NCBI GenBank assembly: GCA_017518255.1 | Contig: JAFWVK010000050.1 | Coordinates: 22,370-86,369, forward strand | Direction of reading: 5' to 3' | DNA length: 64,000 nt | Origin: Oscillospiraceae bacterium | GTDB taxonomy: Bacteria > Bacillota > Clostridia > Oscillospirales > Ruminococcaceae | In this document: positions 62,646-64,000 of the stretch, piece after piece | Position numbering within the stretch: position 1 is the first letter of the stretch | Layout: the number at the start of each line of letters is the position of its first letter | Notes under the pieces: model-generated | Seen by the model: the letters and a program-made list of their open reading frames with translations, nothing else | Told to the model about the DNA's origin: nothing | The model's database searches: none | Translations under genes and position numbers: made by a program

Positions 62646-63710
62646 ATGCAAAGATCATACTTTTTGGGCGGTTCATCCGCTGAGGGTTTTGAAACCGCAT
62701 TCTGGAAACAGCACTCGGATTCCTACGGGTTCTATCTGAAAGGCGGACCCGGTACGGGAAAATCGACTCTGATGAAAAAGCTCGCAGCTGCGTTTCCGGA
62801 TGAGAATATTTCCGTTTATCACTGTGCATCTGATCCGCATTCGCTGGATGCGGTCGTATTCGAGGACCGAAATGTTTTTGTCGCGGATGCAACCGCGCCG
62901 CACGAAAGCAGCACCCCCCTGCCCTATATTACCGGAGAATTGGTTGACCTTGCTGCCGGCCTTCGCACTGAGAAGCTGAAAGAATATCAGGACGGAATCC
63001 GGAATCTGTATCAGGCAAATCAAAATGAACACCGGAAAGCCAGAAAAGGTTTACTCGGCATCACTGCCATGCTGGATACGATCGCAGAAACAGGCGAAAA
63101 AGCGTTGATCCCGAACAAGCTCTCCGGATATGCAGCAAGGCTCACCAAACGAATTATCAAACAAAAACGCGGTCAGAAGCGCTCACCGGAAATCCGTCCG
63201 TGCTGTGCCGTGACACCGCTCGGAAAAATGACGTTGTTACCGGATGAATATGAATGGATTTTGCTGCATGATGATGCGCTGGCTGCGTCGCAGGCATTGC
63301 TGAAACAAATGTCCGAAATCGCTGCAAGCACCGGGGAAATCTGCGAAATTACGCAATCGCTGACACAGAGCAGCAGACCGGTTACACATCTATTATTCCC
63401 GCAAATCAAGCTGGCAATCATTTCAGAGCAGGCAATCACGCTTTCTGAACTGAAAAAACCGATTCTGACCGTCAACATGCAGCGATTCTATCAAAGCGAC
63501 CTTTTGAAGCAGCAAAAAAGCATCCTTCGCTTTTGCAGCAAAACAGCCTCCGTGCTCGAACAGGAAACCGTTTCCATCCTGGCAAAAGCCCTCAGGATTC
63601 ACGATGAACTGGAAGCGGGATATATTCGTGCGCTGAATAAAGCCTTCCTCGACAAAAAGGCTTCCGAACTCACAAAAAAAATCCAGTCCTATCCCCTAAA
63701 AACTGCATAA
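62646..63710 (+). CDS. P-loop ATPase of unknown role
   Basis: The 354-residue cytoplasmic protein has a Walker A motif near the N-terminus (GPGTGKSTLMKKLAAAF, about residue 34) and a second half of similar size. It resembles a Clostridia-specific P-loop family annotated only as ATPase. The start MQRSYFLGG at 62646 has GGAGG at good spacing; an earlier in-frame ATG lacks one. It stands alone. Confidence 0.75.
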   Translation: MQRSYFLGGSSAEGFETAFWKQHSDSYGFYLKGGPGTGKSTLMKKLAAAFPDENISVYHCASDPHSLDAVVFEDRNVFVADATAPHESSTPLPYITGELVDLAAGLRTEKLKEYQDGIRNLYQANQNEHRKARKGLLGITAMLDTIAETGEKALIPNKLSGYAARLTKRIIKQKRGQKRSPEIRPCCAVTPLGKMTLLPDEYEWILLHDDALAASQALLKQMSEIAASTGEICEITQSLTQSSRPVTHLLFPQIKLAIISEQAITLSELKKPILTVNMQRFYQSDLLKQQKSILRFCSKTASVLEQETVSILAKALRIHDELEAGYIRALNKAFLDKKASELTKKIQSYPLKTA

Positions 63711-63716
63711 CACGGA

Positions 63717-63754
63717 AAAGAAGCAGCGTCCCTGAAACAGAACGCTGCTTCTTT
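63717..63754 (+). terminator. Terminator of the ATPase gene
   Basis: AAAGAAGCAGCGT and ACGCTGCTTCTTT form a 13-bp stem with a 12-base loop. The stem arms give A/U tails for both strands. Confidence 0.75.
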
Positions 63755-63775
63755 CATCGGTTTTCCCGATTTCAA

Positions 63776-63849
63776 TGGGCCATCAGGGACTCGAACCCGG
63801 GACCAACCGGTTATGAGCCGGTGGCTCTAACCAACTGAGCTAATGGCCC
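63776..63849 (-). tRNA. tRNA with CAU anticodon (Met or Ile2)
   Basis: The 74-base cloverleaf on the minus strand has acceptor GGGCCAT/ATGGCCC, D-arm AGCTCAGTTGGTTAGAGC, anticodon stem CCGG/CCGG around CTCATAA (CAU), T-arm GGGTTCGAGTCCC and discriminator A. The 3' CCA is not encoded. A CAU anticodon can be elongator Met or lysidine-modified Ile; the sequence alone does not decide. Confidence 0.93.
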
Positions 63850-63864
63850 GCATGGATACAGCAA

Positions 63865-63891
63865 AACCCAGAGAAAAGAATTCTCTGGGTT
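63865..63891 (-). terminator. Hairpin between 5S rRNA and tRNA
   Basis: AACCCAGAGAA and TTCTCTGGGTT pair with a 5-base loop. On the minus strand TTTTGC follows. It may be a processing signal or partial terminator. Confidence 0.6.
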
Positions 63892-63895
63892 CAGA

Positions 63896-64000
<105 letters not shown>

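Overview
The window looks like chromosome from a cellulosome-forming Ruminococcus (Bacillota, Oscillospiraceae), close in style to R. flavefaciens or R. champanellensis. The grounds are eight dockerin-bearing secreted proteins, a one-cohesin/one-dockerin adaptor scaffoldin, a SigI/RsgI pair, moderate GC content and Gram-positive ribosome binding sites and promoters. The species assignment is inference; no rRNA other than a partial 5S is present.

Layout. 1-3.9 kb: a partial zinc-ribbon gene, an apparently 5'-truncated secreted-type gene and a large AraC-family regulator. 4-9.2 kb: a dual-protease dockerin protein and a pectate lyase. 9.5-11.8 kb: an ABC exporter and a divergent TetR regulator. 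11.9-17.3 kb: a regulatory block with an ECF sigma factor and a membrane partner carrying cohesin-like ectodomains, then SigI and an RsgI-type anti-sigma factor, then a repeat-rich acidic secreted protein that shares a SigI-type promoter with sigI. 17.5-23.7 kb: a frameshifted small gene, a metalloprotease/beta-helix/LamG/dockerin protein and a divergent GH43-like/F5-8C/LamG/dockerin protein. 24-29 kb: a radical SAM-Nudix fusion and an MgtA-type Mg2+ ATPase among dispersed intergenic repeats and gene remnants. 29.9-32.2 kb: a second pectate lyase. 32.3-43.7 kb: two paralogous, oppositely oriented response regulator/ABC/histidine kinase cassettes flanking a CotH-dockerin protein, a methyltransferase and a small gene with an in-frame stop. 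43.9-48.4 kb: an unrecognised 856-residue Lys/Glu-rich protein, a surface protein with a sorting signal and an XRE repressor with paired operators. 48.4-53.5 kb: a FtsX-type ABC plus two-component operon. 53.8-58 kb: SpoIVB protease and a GH30/CBM22/dockerin/CE1 xylanase-esterase. 58.4-64 kb: rpsB-tsf, the adaptor scaffoldin, a C39-like lipoprotein, an ATPase, a CAU tRNA and the end of an rRNA operon (5S).

How the parts fit. The enzymes attack pectin (two PL1-like lyases), xylan (GH30 plus CE1 esterase) and probably arabinose-containing side chains (GH43-like), alongside dockerin-bearing proteases and a CotH protein. The adaptor can plug into a scaffoldin through its own dockerin while presenting one cohesin. 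Its dockerin is of the same type as that of the pectate lyase at 29.9 kb and differs from the other six, so at least two docking specificities are implied. The two sigma/membrane-protein pairs are plausible substrate sensors for these genes. The clearest new observations are the matched ACCCCG-N18-CGTA promoters of the SigI module, the ECF partner with cohesin-like modules, the phased direct repeats and shared promoters of the two-component/ABC cassettes, and the dispersed intergenic repeat family. All functional statements come from reading protein and DNA motifs; no database search was run.
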